Assembly: GCF_018139685.1 (NCBI RefSeq)
Contig: NZ_JAGSPN010000006.1
Coordinates: 62,001-126,000, forward strand
DNA length: 64,000 nucleotides
DNA from: Cognatundibacterium luofuense
GTDB lineage: Bacteria > Pseudomonadota > Gammaproteobacteria > Burkholderiales > Burkholderiaceae_D
Reading direction: 5' to 3'
The translations under genes and the position numbers were made by a program. Positions 1 to 8,742 of the stretch are shown in pieces. The notes below the pieces were generated by a model that saw nothing but the letters and a program-made list of their open reading frames with translations, was not told the origin of the DNA and did not search any database. Each line of letters opens with the position of its first letter. Position 1 is the first letter of the stretch.

Positions 1-451
1 GGAAACAGCCGTCATCGCGCTGGCGCAAAAGCTGGCACATATGATTATTCGTGACGGTGAGGGCGCAACCAAATTCATTACTGTTGCCGTAGAAGAGGGT
101 AGCAGCGTCGAGGAATGCCGCAAAATTGCTTATTCCATCGCACATTCACCGCTGGTGAAAACAGCCTTCTTTGCCTCCGATCCTAATCTCGGCCGTATTC
201 TGGCAGCGATTGGTTATGCAGGTGTGGATGATCTGGATGTCAGCAAACTCAATTTGTATCTGGATGATGTCTGGGTCGCCCGTAACGGCGGCCGTCATCC
301 TGATTACAAAGAGGAAGACGGTCAGCGCGTGATGAAGCAAAGCGAAATCACAATCCGCGTTCGTCTGGCACGCGGCAATGCGGAAGCGACTGTCTGGACT
401 TGTGATTTGTCGCACGACTACGTTTCGATCAACGCGGACTACCGTTCCTGA
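1..451 (+). CDS. argJ: Glutamate N-acetyltransferase / amino-acid acetyltransferase ArgJ, C-terminal part
   Basis: C-terminal fragment of ArgJ, which moves the acetyl group from N-acetylornithine to glutamate in the cyclic arginine pathway. The reading frame is open from base 2 to the stop at 449-451, so the gene begins upstream of the window. The early motif GEGATK and the '[13 protein letters not shown]' segment are typical of the beta chain made by self-cleavage; the cleavage threonine is outside the window. The last residues ('SINADYRS') match the usual end of the family. The stop overlaps the start of the next gene by one base (TGATG), suggesting translational coupling. Confidence 0.93.
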   Translation, partial: ETAVIALAQKLAHMIIRDGEGATKFITVAVEEGSSVEECRKIAYSIAHSPLVKTAFFASDPNLGRILAAIGYAGVDDLDVSKLNLYLDDVWVARNGGRHPDYKEEDGQRVMKQSEITIRVRLARGNAEATVWTCDLSHDYVSINADYRS

Positions 452-1356
452 TGATGAATTCTGCCGCAATGGAACACTTGCTGGCGCGCGCTGAGCGTGT
501 GCTGGCAAGGCTGGAAGCCGTTTTGCCGGCGGCGTCTGCTGCGCCGGACTGGGATGCAGGAGTTGCATTCCGCTGGCGCAAACGCAGTGGTGCCGGTTTT
601 CTGCAGGTGGTGCGCCATGCGGCAACGATAGGTTTGCCGGACTTGCATCACATTGGTCCGCAAAAAGAGCAGATCGAACGCAATACCCGTCAGTTCGTAC
701 ACGGTGCACCGGCCAATAATGTGCTGCTGACCGGCGCACGCGGCACCGGTAAATCCTCGCTGATCAAGGCTTGTCTGACTGAGTTTGCTGCGCAGGGATT
801 GCGCCTGATCGAAGTGGATAAAGCAGATCTTGCTGACTTGCCGGATATTGTCGAACTGGTCGCCACACGTCATGAACGTTTCATTATTTTCTGTGATGAT
901 TTGTCGTTCGAGGAAGGTGAGGCGGGTTACAAGGCGCTGAAAGTCGCACTGGATGGCAGTATCGCTGCCGCCAGTGACAACGTGCTGATTTATGCCACGT
1001 CGAACCGCAGGCATCTGCTGCCGGAAAAAATGTCGGATAACGCAAGTTACCGACATACGGAGGATGGTGATTTGCATCCGGGCGAAACGGTAGAAGAGAA
1101 AATCTCTTTATCTGAACGCTTTGGTTTGTGGATTTCATTTTATCCGTTCGGGCAGGATGATTACCTCGGCATCGTGGCGCACTGGTTGCGCAGTTTCGGA
1201 TGCGATGAGGCGCAGATTGCGGAAGCGAGACAGGAAGCGTTGCGCTGGGCTTTGCAGCGCGGATCGCGTTCCGGTCGTGTTGCGTGGCAGTTTGCAAAAG
1301 ACTATGCAGGACAATGGAAGGAGCGTGACCATGTCGGAAATAGCAAGTCTGAATAA
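451..1356 (+). CDS. AAA+ ATPase, DUF815 family
   Basis: Protein of 301 residues with one AAA+ module. The Walker A loop GARGTGKS is at about residues 95-102 and the Walker B strand ending in CDD at about 144-150. The first 90 residues have the 'GLPDLHHIGPQKEQIERN' type stretch found in the DUF815 family. Its cellular job is not established; in Burkholderiales it is commonly found between argJ and mutT, as here. It overlaps argJ by one base and the Nudix gene by 26 bases, so the three are probably one transcript. A second ATG follows directly at 454 and could be used instead. Confidence 0.85.
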   Translation: MMNSAAMEHLLARAERVLARLEAVLPAASAAPDWDAGVAFRWRKRSGAGFLQVVRHAATIGLPDLHHIGPQKEQIERNTRQFVHGAPANNVLLTGARGTGKSSLIKACLTEFAAQGLRLIEVDKADLADLPDIVELVATRHERFIIFCDDLSFEEGEAGYKALKVALDGSIAAASDNVLIYATSNRRHLLPEKMSDNASYRHTEDGDLHPGETVEEKISLSERFGLWISFYPFGQDDYLGIVAHWLRSFGCDEAQIAEARQEALRWALQRGSRSGRVAWQFAKDYAGQWKERDHVGNSKSE

Positions 1357-1759
1357 ACGCCCGATTGATGTGGCGGTCGGGATACTGATGCAGGCTGATG
1401 GCGATGTGCTGATGGCGCAGCGTCCGTCCGGCAAGCCGTACGAAGGCTACTGGGAATTCCCGGGTGGTAAAGTGGAAGCGGGCGAAGATGTGCTGGCTGC
1501 GCTGAAGCGGGAATTTCTGGAAGAGCTGGGCGTGCGTGTTCTCGAAGCGGAACCCTGGGTTGGTGTCGAGCATGTGTATCCCCATGCGCATGTCAGACTG
1601 CATTTTTATATTTGCCGCCGCTGGGAAGGCGAGCCGCAAAGTCTGGAAGGTCAGGCATTTGCATGGCAGGGCAAGGTTGCCGTAGAGCCGGTATTACCTG
1701 CCACTATTCCTTTACTGGAAGATCTGGGTTTACTGCAGGCTGACCGCATCGCAGCCTGA
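1331..1759 (+). CDS. mutT: MutT-type Nudix hydrolase (8-oxo-dGTP diphosphatase)
   Basis: 142-residue Nudix protein likely to hydrolyse oxidised dGTP and so prevent A:T to C:G transversions. The Nudix box runs from G46 to about residue 68 (GGKVEAGE...REFLEELG). I placed the start at ATG 1331 because AAGGAG lies about 7 bases upstream; the reading frame stays open further 5' but that part lies inside the ATPase gene. Many beta-proteobacterial homologues are fused to a ThiE-like domain; this one is single-domain. A hairpin terminator candidate follows at 1777-1809. Confidence 0.88.
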   Translation: MSEIASLNKRPIDVAVGILMQADGDVLMAQRPSGKPYEGYWEFPGGKVEAGEDVLAALKREFLEELGVRVLEAEPWVGVEHVYPHAHVRLHFYICRRWEGEPQSLEGQAFAWQGKVAVEPVLPATIPLLEDLGLLQADRIAA

Positions 1760-1776
1760 ATCCTTGCACTACACTG

Positions 1777-1811
1777 AAAGCCACCGCCAGCTTTGCTGCC
1801 GGTGGCTTTGT
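1777..1811 (+). terminator. Stem-loop after mutT
   Basis: A perfect 10-bp inverted repeat (AAAGCCACCG with CGGTGGCTTT) with a 13-base loop begins 17 bases after the mutT stop. Only a short T run follows, so termination may be partial or Rho-assisted. Confidence 0.55.
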
Positions 1812-1896
1812 CACATTCACGCAACCACTGCGTATTTTCACTTATTGCTGCCGCCTGTCGCTTCCTGCGAATATCCTTATGCTTAATTTGCTGAAG

Positions 1897-1933
1897 TGTA
1901 TTTTTTTATATACAGTGTATTTATTTGTGTACA
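1897..1933 (+). promoter_or_regulatory. Two TyrR-box-like sites upstream of alr
   Basis: Two sites with the spacing TGTA-N10-TACA lie at 1897-1914 and 1916-1933, with centres 19 bases apart. The E. coli TyrR box is TGTAAA-N6-TTTACA, which has the same TGTA-N10-TACA frame. The second site also sits in an 8-bp inverted repeat (ACAGTGTA 1912-1919, TACACTGT 1930-1937). They lie roughly 170-200 bases before the expected start from the sigma-54 promoter, a normal distance for enhancer sites. The likely binder is the TyrR-type activator encoded at 5163-6722. Confidence 0.6.
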
Positions 1934-1998
1934 CTGTTATGTAATGTGTACGCTTCAGAGAGAAAAGCCACAGAATCTGAAAGCCGGATGAGGCAGGA

Positions 1999-2016
1999 TG
2001 TACAGAATTTTGTACA
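1999..2016 (+). promoter_or_regulatory. Third TyrR-box-like site, nearest the promoter
   Basis: TGTACA-N6-TGTACA, again TGTA-N10-TACA, with perfectly palindromic outer arms. It lies about 100 bases upstream of the expected transcription start, a classic position for an activator of sigma-54 RNA polymerase. It is the most symmetrical of the three boxes. Confidence 0.62.
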
Positions 2017-2079
2017 GTCGGAATTCGCCGGATTTTTCATTCTGCGCTAAGTGTTTGAATTTTATTGATCTTTTTTGAG

Positions 2080-2095
2080 TGGCATACACATTGCT
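2080..2095 (+). promoter_or_regulatory. Sigma-54 (-24/-12) promoter of the alr-dadA operon
   Basis: TGGCATACACATTGCT has the invariant GG-N10-GC spacing and differs from the consensus TGGCACG-N4-TTGCW at only two positions. It ends 38 bases before the alr start. The presence of a GAFTGA-containing activator in the same operon supports it. Confidence 0.72.
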
Positions 2096-2133
2096 ATCAG
2101 AGGGCTATTTCTCTGGCGATGGAGTGCTGAATA

Positions 2134-3261
2134 ATGCAAGTAAATACCGGACGGGCTGGTGCAATACTGCGGATTGATCTGCAGGCACTGAGAGCCAATT
2201 ATCAGATACTGAAAACGCAACTGGGATCAGCGGCCTGCGGCGCTGCTGTGAAAGCGGATGCGTATGGTCTCGGCGCTGCAGAAGCAGCGCCGGCTTTGTA
2301 TCTGGAAGGCTGTCGTCACTTTTTCGTTGCACATCTGGAAGAAGGCATAGTCTTGCGCCCGCTGCTGCCGGCGGATGCGATGATTATCGTGATGCACGGT
2401 TCGCCGGTCGGCTGCGAAGCAGATTTGCTGGCACACGGCCTGACGCCGGTGCTGAACAGCCTGCAACAGATTGCCGCCTGGAATACGCTGGCGACTGACA
2501 AACAAACCCGCCTTCCGGCATTTGTGCAGTTTGATACCGGCATGGCGCGCATGGGTTTGTCACCGGCTGAAGTCGATGTGCTGCGGGCTGAACCACAGCG
2601 TTTTGCGGCGATTGATGTGCAGTATGTGATGAGCCATCTGGTCAGCGCAGAAGATCAGGCGAATCCGGTCAATCGTGCGCAGCTGGAAAAATTCCGTGCA
2701 TTACGCGCGTTATTTCCGGCGGCGAAAGCAACGCTGGCAAATTCCTCCGGTATTTTTCTGGGCAAGGATTTTCACTTTGATCTGGCGCGTCCGGGCGCAG
2801 CGCTGTACGGCGTGGCACCGGTCGCCGGACAAGCGAATCCTATGCGTGCAGTCGCCCACTTGCAGGGCCGTATTATTCAGACCCGTGATATTCCGGTGGA
2901 TACCGGCGTTGGTTACGGCAGTACCTGGCGCAGCAGTCGCCCGTCACGCATCGCTACTGTGGCCGTCGGCTATGCTGATGGCTGGCTGCGCAGTCTGAGT
3001 AATCGTGGCACGGTGCAAATCGCAGGTCACGACGTGGCAATGGTTGGCAATGTATCGATGGATACGATCACGCTGGATGTCACCGGTTTGCCGGACGACA
3101 TACTGGCTGAAGGTGCGCTGGTGGATTTGCTGTCAGATCAGCTGACCGTCGATCGCGTTGCCAGTGCTGCCGGCACGATAGGCTATGAAATCCTGACCAG
3201 CCTCGGACACCGTTATGCACGGGTGTACAGCGGTTCAGAACCACTCACAAAAACAGTTTAA
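2134..3261 (+). CDS. alr: Alanine racemase (catabolic, DadX-like)
   Basis: PLP enzyme of 375 residues that interconverts L- and D-alanine. The PLP lysine is K40 in the motif AAVKADAYG, and the opposite catalytic tyrosine is Y261 in GVGYGST. C-terminal beta domain motifs GYADG and GNVSMD are present. A GGAG sequence sits 9 bases before ATG 2134. It is followed 24 bases later by dadA, so the natural reading is a catabolic racemase feeding D-alanine to DadA, rather than the racemase for cell wall synthesis. Catabolic role is inferred from context. Confidence 0.9.
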   Translation: MQVNTGRAGAILRIDLQALRANYQILKTQLGSAACGAAVKADAYGLGAAEAAPALYLEGCRHFFVAHLEEGIVLRPLLPADAMIIVMHGSPVGCEADLLAHGLTPVLNSLQQIAAWNTLATDKQTRLPAFVQFDTGMARMGLSPAEVDVLRAEPQRFAAIDVQYVMSHLVSAEDQANPVNRAQLEKFRALRALFPAAKATLANSSGIFLGKDFHFDLARPGAALYGVAPVAGQANPMRAVAHLQGRIIQTRDIPVDTGVGYGSTWRSSRPSRIATVAVGYADGWLRSLSNRGTVQIAGHDVAMVGNVSMDTITLDVTGLPDDILAEGALVDLLSDQLTVDRVASAAGTIGYEILTSLGHRYARVYSGSEPLTKTV

Positions 3262-3285
3262 ATTCAGGGACACAGGAGCAGAAAA

Positions 3286-4575
3286 ATGAAAGTTATCGTA
3301 TTAGGTTCAGGCGTTATCGGTACTGCATCCGCTTATTATCTGGCCAAGGCCGGTCACGAAGTGACAGTGATTGAGCGTCAGAGCGCACCGGCGCTGGAAA
3401 CCAGTTTTGCGAATGCCGGTGAAGTGTCTCCCGGCTATTCCGCGCCGTGGGCTGGCCCGGGCGTGCCGCTGAAAGCGATTAAATGGCTGATGATGGAACA
3501 CAGCCCGCTGGCAATCCGCCCTACGCTGGATGCGAACACATGGCGCTGGGTGTTCCAGATGCTGATGAACTGCACTACCTCCGCTTATGAAGTGAATAAA
3601 GGCCGCATGCTGCGTCTGGCTGAGTACAGCCGCGATGTACTGCAGCAATTGCGTGCTGATACCGGTATCAGTTACGACGAGCGTACACAGGGTACGCTGC
3701 AATTGTTCCGTAATGAAGCACAGCTGGAAGCCGCTGAGGGCGATATCGCGATTCTGAAACGTTACGATGTGCCATACGAAAAACTGGACAAAGCAGGCTG
3801 TCTGAAAGTGGAACCGGCACTGGCCAAAGTGCAGGATAAGTTCGTCGGCGCGCTGCGCCTGCCGGGTGATGAAACCGGTGACTGCTTTAAATTTACCCAG
3901 AATCTGGCCAAGCTGGCTGAAGGTCTGGGCGTGAAATTCCAGTTCGGCGTACAGATTGAACGCCTGCTGTTTGAAGGCGACAAAATCACCGGTGTGAAAA
4001 CATCCGCCGGTACGCTGACCGCAGACAGCTATGTGCTGGCGCTGGGCAGCTATTCGCCGCTGATGCTGAAAGAGCTCGGCATCCGTATCCCTGTGTATCC
4101 GATCAAAGGCTACTCGATTACCGTACCGATCACCAATCCGGACGGTGCACCGGAATCCACAGTCATGGATGAAACCTACAAAGTAGCGATTACCCGTCTG
4201 GGCGACCGTATCCGCGTCGGTGGTACGGCAGAAATTACCGGTTATAACCTCAATTTGCGCGCCGATCGCCGTGCAACGCTTGAGTTCTCTGTCAGCGATC
4301 TGTTCCCCGCAGGCGGCGATGTGTCGAAAGCGGAATTCTGGACGGGTCTGCGTCCGATGACACCGGATGGTACACCGGTGGTCGGCCCGACACCTTACCG
4401 TAATCTGTTCCTGAACACCGGCCACGGCACACTGGGCTGGACCATGGCCTGCGGTTCCGGCCAGTTCATCGCGGATGTGGTTTCCGGTAAGCGTCCTGCA
4501 ATTTCGACTGAAGGTCTGTTTATGGACCGTTACGGCAACAACCGCCCGCTGATCCTTCCCAAGGAGTTGGCATGA
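3286..4575 (+). CDS. dadA: D-amino acid dehydrogenase small subunit
   Basis: FAD-dependent membrane-associated enzyme of 429 residues (E. coli DadA has 432) that oxidises D-alanine and other D-amino acids to the oxo acid and passes electrons to the respiratory chain. The dinucleotide fold is at the N terminus (GSGVIG, residues 7-12, ending in VIER), and the C-terminal GHGTLGWT segment is typical of DadA. AGGAG precedes the ATG. The stop overlaps the start of the next gene by 4 bases (ATGA), so the regulator behind it is co-translated. Confidence 0.92.
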   Translation: MKVIVLGSGVIGTASAYYLAKAGHEVTVIERQSAPALETSFANAGEVSPGYSAPWAGPGVPLKAIKWLMMEHSPLAIRPTLDANTWRWVFQMLMNCTTSAYEVNKGRMLRLAEYSRDVLQQLRADTGISYDERTQGTLQLFRNEAQLEAAEGDIAILKRYDVPYEKLDKAGCLKVEPALAKVQDKFVGALRLPGDETGDCFKFTQNLAKLAEGLGVKFQFGVQIERLLFEGDKITGVKTSAGTLTADSYVLALGSYSPLMLKELGIRIPVYPIKGYSITVPITNPDGAPESTVMDETYKVAITRLGDRIRVGGTAEITGYNLNLRADRRATLEFSVSDLFPAGGDVSKAEFWTGLRPMTPDGTPVVGPTPYRNLFLNTGHGTLGWTMACGSGQFIADVVSGKRPAISTEGLFMDRYGNNRPLILPKELA

Positions 4576-5132
4576 GCCAGTCTGAACAACTGTTTTCAAC
4601 CACGCAGGTATTTGCAGACCCAGGTCTGAATACCCGGTTTTACACTGCCGTCGAATTGCTGGCGCAGGTCATGATGGTGATGCCGCGTGCTATCACCGTG
4701 ACCAGTCTGGCGGAAGCGACAGGTAAAACGCCGCGCAGTATCCGTTCGATTCTGAGCATGTTAAGTCAGGACGGACTGGTCAGCCGCGACAGCAAAGACA
4801 AAGAAGCCTGGCACTGCCGGGATTGCAACGGCGTGATTACGCTGGGTGATGTCTATCGCTGTTTTGCGGAAGCGGAAGCCCGCGTGGCAATGAAAGCAGC
4901 CGGGAAAGCGCAGAAAGAAGCTGCGGTTTCCGGGTTGGCAGGCGAGTCTGCCAGAAGTTCAAACCAGCAAAGTGTGGACCTGCTGATGATACAGGTTCGC
5001 ATGACTCTGAACCGCGCCATGCTGCAGCAACTGGAACAGTTTGATCTGAGCCGCTTGCGCGGTCTGGCCGCGTCAACCGCCACGCGCAGCGTGCAACACC
5101 GCCTGCGCCCTTACGTGGCCGAACCTTACTGA
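4572..5132 (+). CDS. Winged-helix transcriptional regulator, Rrf2-like
   Basis: 186-residue protein. Residues about 20-75 form a predicted winged helix ('[29 protein letters not shown]'), followed by '[10 protein letters not shown]', which resembles the Rrf2/IscR wing and dimer helix. The usual Rrf2 N-terminal MRLT start and the three closely spaced Fe-S cysteines are not seen; there is only a CRDC pair near residue 80. The C-terminal third is an extension I do not recognise. It overlaps dadA by 4 bases. Likely a local regulator of D-amino acid use, but target and ligand are unknown. Confidence 0.6.
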   Translation: MSQSEQLFSTTQVFADPGLNTRFYTAVELLAQVMMVMPRAITVTSLAEATGKTPRSIRSILSMLSQDGLVSRDSKDKEAWHCRDCNGVITLGDVYRCFAEAEARVAMKAAGKAQKEAAVSGLAGESARSSNQQSVDLLMIQVRMTLNRAMLQQLEQFDLSRLRGLAASTATRSVQHRLRPYVAEPY

Positions 5133-5137
5133 GCTGA

Positions 5138-5153
5138 TCCCGCTGCGGCGGGA
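5138..5153 (+). promoter_or_regulatory. Hairpin covering the ribosome binding site of the TyrR-like gene
   Basis: TCCCGC-TGCG-GCGGGA forms a 6-bp perfect stem in the 30-base gap between the two regulators. Its 3' arm contains the only Shine-Dalgarno-like sequence (GGGA, 9 bases before ATG 5163). It could lower translation of the activator relative to the enzymes upstream. Confidence 0.4.
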
Positions 5154-5162
5154 ACTTAACGC

Positions 5163-6722
5163 ATGCGCATTGATATCTGTTTCCGTGACCGGGTAGGGAT
5201 TGCCCATGAAATTCTGGCGGTGCTGGCGACCCGCAGACTGAATGTGGTGGCGGTGGAAGTGGATCCGCCGCATATCTATATCGACAGCCCCGAATTGCAT
5301 GAGCGCATGCTGGATGATCTGCGTGCAGCCTGTCTGCAGGTGGATGGCGTGACCGGCCTGCAAGTCATTGATGTGATGCCCGGTGTGCGTCGCCGTTTGC
5401 ATCTGGATACCATGATGGCGGTGATGGAAGATCCGGTCGTGGCGGTCGACGGACAAGCCAGACTGGTAGTCGCAAATGCCGCTGCCAGCGCAGTCACCGG
5501 TTTGCCGGAATCCAGCCTGTGTCAGCTGATGCTGGCCGATATTCTGGATGAGCCTGGCTTACAGGAAGAATTGCTGCAGTCCGGTTTTCATTTGCCCAGC
5601 CGCGAAGTCCGGCTGCGCGGCGAGCCGTTTCTGCTGGATGTGAAACCGGTGTCCGAGCCGGAACTGGCGGTGCAAACGCCGCTCAGTCGTTTAGTCGGCG
5701 CGGTGCTGACTTTCCACGCGCCATCGCGTATCGGTGGTCACATCCATGCGCTGCAAAATGCCAGCGTTGATGGGTTTGATCTGATCATCGGCGATTCCGA
5801 ACAAATGCGGGCACTGAAAGCGCGCGCATTGCGGATGGCGGCAGTCGATGCACCTTTGCTGATTACCGGCGAAACCGGTACTGGTAAAGAATTGCTGGCG
5901 CAGGCTTGTCACAGCGTAAGCCCGCGCGCGAATGCGCCGTTTCTGGAGCTGAATTGCGCGGCTTTGCCGGAAAGTCTGGCGGAAAGCGAATTGTTCGGCT
6001 ACATGCCGGGCGCATTCACCGGTGCGCAAAAAGGCGGCAAGCCCGGCCTGTTTGAAATGGCAGACGGCGGCACCGTGTTTCTGGATGAAATCGGCGAGAT
6101 GTCGCTGTATCTGCAAGCCAAGCTGCTGCGTTTTCTGAATGACGGTAAATTCCGCCGTATCGGCGGGGATAAGGAAATCCGCGTCAATGTGCGCATCATC
6201 AGCGCCACACACCGTAACCTGCATCAGATGGTCAGAGAAGGGCAGTTCCGCGAAGATTTGTTTTACCGGCTGAATGTGCTGCATCTGGATATGCCAGCGC
6301 TGCGCGACCGGCCGGACGATATTCTGCCGCTGGCCCGGCATTTCATCGAAGGTGCCTGTACGCAGGCACAAAAGCCGGTCTGCCGTCTGCATTCTTCCGC
6401 CTGTGCCGCGCTGCTGGCGAATCGCTGGCCCGGCAATGTGCGGCAACTGCAGAATGTGGTGTTCCGTGCGATTACGATGTCTGACCGCCGCACGCTGGAA
6501 GCACAGGATCTGGACTGGGCGGAAGGCAGTATCGCTACCGATCAGCCCGGTATTGCAGACAATGAAGACTGGGACGATGCGATGGCGCGCTACGAGCGCC
6601 GTTTGCTGGAGCAGTTGTATCCGCACTATCCATCCAGCCGCAAGCTGGCGGCGCGTCTGAATACTTCCCATTCTATGGTGGCTGGCAAGCTGCGCAAGTA
6701 CGGCATCCCGCACAGCCGCTGA
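5163..6722 (+). CDS. TyrR/PhhR-type sigma-54-dependent activator
   Basis: 519-residue regulator with the TyrR domain order: ACT-like domain (about 1-75), PAS domain (about 80-150), AAA+ domain (about 205-430) and a TyrR-type helix-turn-helix at the C terminus ('SSRKLAARLNTSHSMVAGKLRKYG'). Walker A is GETGTGKE (236-243), the sigma-54 contact loop GAFTGA is intact (283-288), and Walker B is FLDEI (306-310). E. coli TyrR lacks a working GAFTGA, so this one resembles Pseudomonas PhhR. TyrR family members normally sense aromatic amino acids. Here it ends an alr-dadA operon that carries TyrR-like boxes and a sigma-54 promoter, so I infer that it activates D-alanine catabolism. The effector is unknown. 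Confidence 0.85.
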   Translation: MRIDICFRDRVGIAHEILAVLATRRLNVVAVEVDPPHIYIDSPELHERMLDDLRAACLQVDGVTGLQVIDVMPGVRRRLHLDTMMAVMEDPVVAVDGQARLVVANAAASAVTGLPESSLCQLMLADILDEPGLQEELLQSGFHLPSREVRLRGEPFLLDVKPVSEPELAVQTPLSRLVGAVLTFHAPSRIGGHIHALQNASVDGFDLIIGDSEQMRALKARALRMAAVDAPLLITGETGTGKELLAQACHSVSPRANAPFLELNCAALPESLAESELFGYMPGAFTGAQKGGKPGLFEMADGGTVFLDEIGEMSLYLQAKLLRFLNDGKFRRIGGDKEIRVNVRIISATHRNLHQMVREGQFREDLFYRLNVLHLDMPALRDRPDDILPLARHFIEGACTQAQKPVCRLHSSACAALLANRWPGNVRQLQNVVFRAITMSDRRTLEAQDLDWAEGSIATDQPGIADNEDWDDAMARYERRLLEQLYPHYPSSRKLAARLNTSHSMVAGKLRKYGIPHSR

Positions 6723-6758
6723 ACCTCAGTGCTGTGCAGAAATCAGCATCAGTTCAAT

Positions 6759-6786
6759 AACAGGGGGTCTGGAGGCCCGCTGTTTT
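6759..6786 (+). terminator. Terminator after the TyrR-like gene
   Basis: AACAGGGGGTC-TGGA-GGCCCGCTGTT forms an 11-bp stem with one mismatch and one wobble, followed by four T. It lies 36 bases after the stop. The remaining 280 bases up to yacG hold no gene that I can support. Confidence 0.6.
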
Positions 6787-7065
6787 CACCGACAACGGCG
6801 ATAGCACTCACTTTTTCTATGCGTAACACCGCATTTCAGGCACTTTTAGCCATACTGCAGTGCATTGCGCGGACTCCGGACTTCACGCCAGTCTGTCGCG
6901 ACTGAGCAAGGAATCATCAGGTGGTACAGACGTGAAGACTGAGCAGAAGTTTTCTGACTGGCAGAATCAGGTGATGTACGAAAATGCTGGTGGGTTGCAG
7001 CGCCGGATGACTGAGCAGACGCTGCGTATTTGCAGTGTGCAAACAGATCGGGGGAGGATGACGGC

Positions 7066-7251
7066 TTATTGCAATTCCGGCGGCAATTCACCGGGATCAG
7101 GCTGAGCAGTGGAAGGGATGCTGTATTTTTCCTGCGCCCATGCACCGAGATCAGCTTGCTTGCAGCGTTCCGAACAGAAAGGACGCCACAGACTTTCAGG
7201 TGTCCACGGTACATCTTTTTTACAGCAAGGGCATTGAACGACAGTCGCCAT
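7066..7251 (-). CDS. yacG: DNA gyrase inhibitor YacG, zinc-binding
   Basis: 61-residue zinc protein. Four cysteines (C7, C10, C26, C30) form the C-x2-C / C-x3-C site of YacG, with the family's 'RPFCSERCK' segment. E. coli YacG binds the GyrB C-terminal region and blocks gyrase DNA binding. It lies 10 bases downstream of zapD in the conserved order zapD-yacG, and closes the minus-strand operon that starts at pilB. Confidence 0.9.
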   Translation of the reverse strand: MATVVQCPCCKKDVPWTPESLWRPFCSERCKQADLGAWAQEKYSIPSTAQPDPGELPPELQ

Positions 7252-7261
7252 CAGGAAAAAC

Positions 7262-8017
7262 TCAGAAATTACAAAGGGTTAAATCAAAAGCAGTGTCGGA
7301 TTCAAACACACGCGGCTTTTCATCGCCATCCTGACACATGAAGCGTATCCACAGCATGTATTTATTGGCAGCGATTTCAGGAATCGCAGCAGCATCTTCA
7401 GCCAGCGTTACGCGCACCAGCTGATACACCTTGCCTTGCAGCATTTGCTGGTAGCTGCCGGCCTGCGCAATCATACGTGTCGTGGTGCCGGATTCGCGCA
7501 GCAAGCGCAGCACGACCTGAATTGCTGCAAATAATGGCGCAACCGGCGCAAACCAATGTTCGATGTCGCGCACACGTTGTTCCTGGGTTTTGTGCTGCCA
7601 GGCATGATAACTGGGTAAATCAAATTCACAGGCCCCGCCGGGAATAATGGTACGGCCGCGTATGCTCATCAGCCACTCATTTTCGCGGATATGCTGACCG
7701 GTTTTGCCGGTACATGCCATCAAAGCAGAACTGACCTGATCGACTTCTTCGATCACATTGTCCAGCATCTCAGACTGCACATTCGGATTATTACGGAAGC
7801 TGACCAGCGTGGATTTCTGGCGTTCCAGTTCTTGCAGCAGATCCGATTTTAAATCGGCACGACCAGCGACTTCGAGCATCTCGAAAATCGTGGACAGCGC
7901 AATCTGATGCTGTAAATGGTGAGACTGACGCAGAAAAAAACGGAATTTTTCGTACAAGTCTTCCAGTCGCAACAGCGTGCGAATACGCTCATTAAATGGG
8001 TATTCGTAGACGATCAA
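7262..8017 (-). CDS. zapD: Cell division protein ZapD (YacF)
   Basis: ZapD bundles FtsZ filaments and stabilises the Z ring. The N terminus '[18 protein letters not shown]' is the family hallmark. The frame is open back to an ATG at 8053, but I prefer TTG 8017: it has AGGGA 7 bases upstream, gives 251 residues (the usual length), and puts the start directly before the conserved IVYEYPF. It lies between coaE and yacG on the same strand. Confidence 0.9.
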   Translation of the reverse strand: MIVYEYPFNERIRTLLRLEDLYEKFRFFLRQSHHLQHQIALSTIFEMLEVAGRADLKSDLLQELERQKSTLVSFRNNPNVQSEMLDNVIEEVDQVSSALMACTGKTGQHIRENEWLMSIRGRTIIPGGACEFDLPSYHAWQHKTQEQRVRDIEHWFAPVAPLFAAIQVVLRLLRESGTTTRMIAQAGSYQQMLQGKVYQLVRVTLAEDAAAIPEIAANKYMLWIRFMCQDGDEKPRVFESDTAFDLTLCNF

Positions 8018-8130
8018 AATAGTATCCCTGACAAGTGAAAAGGTGCTAAGCACAACCTGACGTGATTCTGAACCATACTGTCAGAAAATACAAACGACAA
8101 TGCAGAATTCCTGCACAGAGCGTGTTCAAT

Positions 8131-8742
8131 TCAGACGTTTGTCTGACTCAGTGCAAGATAATGCTGATGCAGCTTCGTCAGTAACGGCAGATTTTCCGTC
8201 AGGGGGACATCGTTCACGACAACATCATCGGCAACCGCCAGCCGCTCAGTACGACGAGCCTGCGTCGCCATAATGGCTTCGATCTGTTCGCGGCTGAAAC
8301 CGTTTCTTTGCATGACGCGTTGTTGCTGCAAAGTTTCAGGACAGTCGACAACCAGAATCCGGTTAACACGTTCACGCCATCCGCCGGATTCCACCAGCAG
8401 CGGCACAACAAAAATCACATAAGCGCCGGTTGCCGTCAGCGCTTCGCGTTCGCATTCGGAGCGGATAAGCGGATGCAGAATAGCTTGCAATTGCTGACGT
8501 GCTTCAGGACGTTGAAACACCAGTTCCCGCATTTTTGCACGATCCATTGCGCCGTCTGCATCGACAAACGCCGATCCGAATTGCTGGCGGACGGCATCCA
8601 TCGCCAGCCCGCCGGGACGGGTCAGGCTATGCGCAATCAAATCGGTATCAATCAGCGTCGCACCCTGATCCGCAAACCAGTTGGCAATCGTGGTTTTACC
8701 GCTGCCGATACCACCGGTCAGCCCGACTGCAAAGCGTGTCAA
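8131..8742 (-). CDS. coaE: Dephospho-CoA kinase
   Basis: 203-residue P-loop kinase for the last step of coenzyme A synthesis, phosphorylating the 3'-hydroxyl of dephospho-CoA. Walker A is GGIGSGKT (10-17); the following '[10 protein letters not shown]' and 'HPLIR' segments are typical. The start is TTG 8742, which overlaps the pilD stop by four bases and has CGGAG 7 bases upstream; it places the protein start exactly where the family begins. Translation is probably coupled to pilD. Confidence 0.92.
   Translation of the reverse strand: MTRFAVGLTGGIGSGKTTIANWFADQGATLIDTDLIAHSLTRPGGLAMDAVRQQFGSAFVDADGAMDRAKMRELVFQRPEARQQLQAILHPLIRSECEREALTATGAYVIFVVPLLVESGGWRERVNRILVVDCPETLQQQRVMQRNGFSREQIEAIMATQARRTERLAVADDVVVNDVPLTENLPLLTKLHQHYLALSQTNV

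Noticed and set aside
3307-4599. 430-codon frame opposite dadA
   Set aside because: Antisense shadow of dadA; no motif and no start signal.
6735-6840. Possible third, inverted copy of the structured repeat
   Set aside because: TGCAGAAATCAGCA resembles the reversed end unit and the site is also tail-to-tail, but the core is too diverged and the spacing differs by about 10 bases.
6860-7105. Small plus-strand frame before yacG
   Set aside because: Overlaps the yacG end, has no Shine-Dalgarno and no recognisable product.
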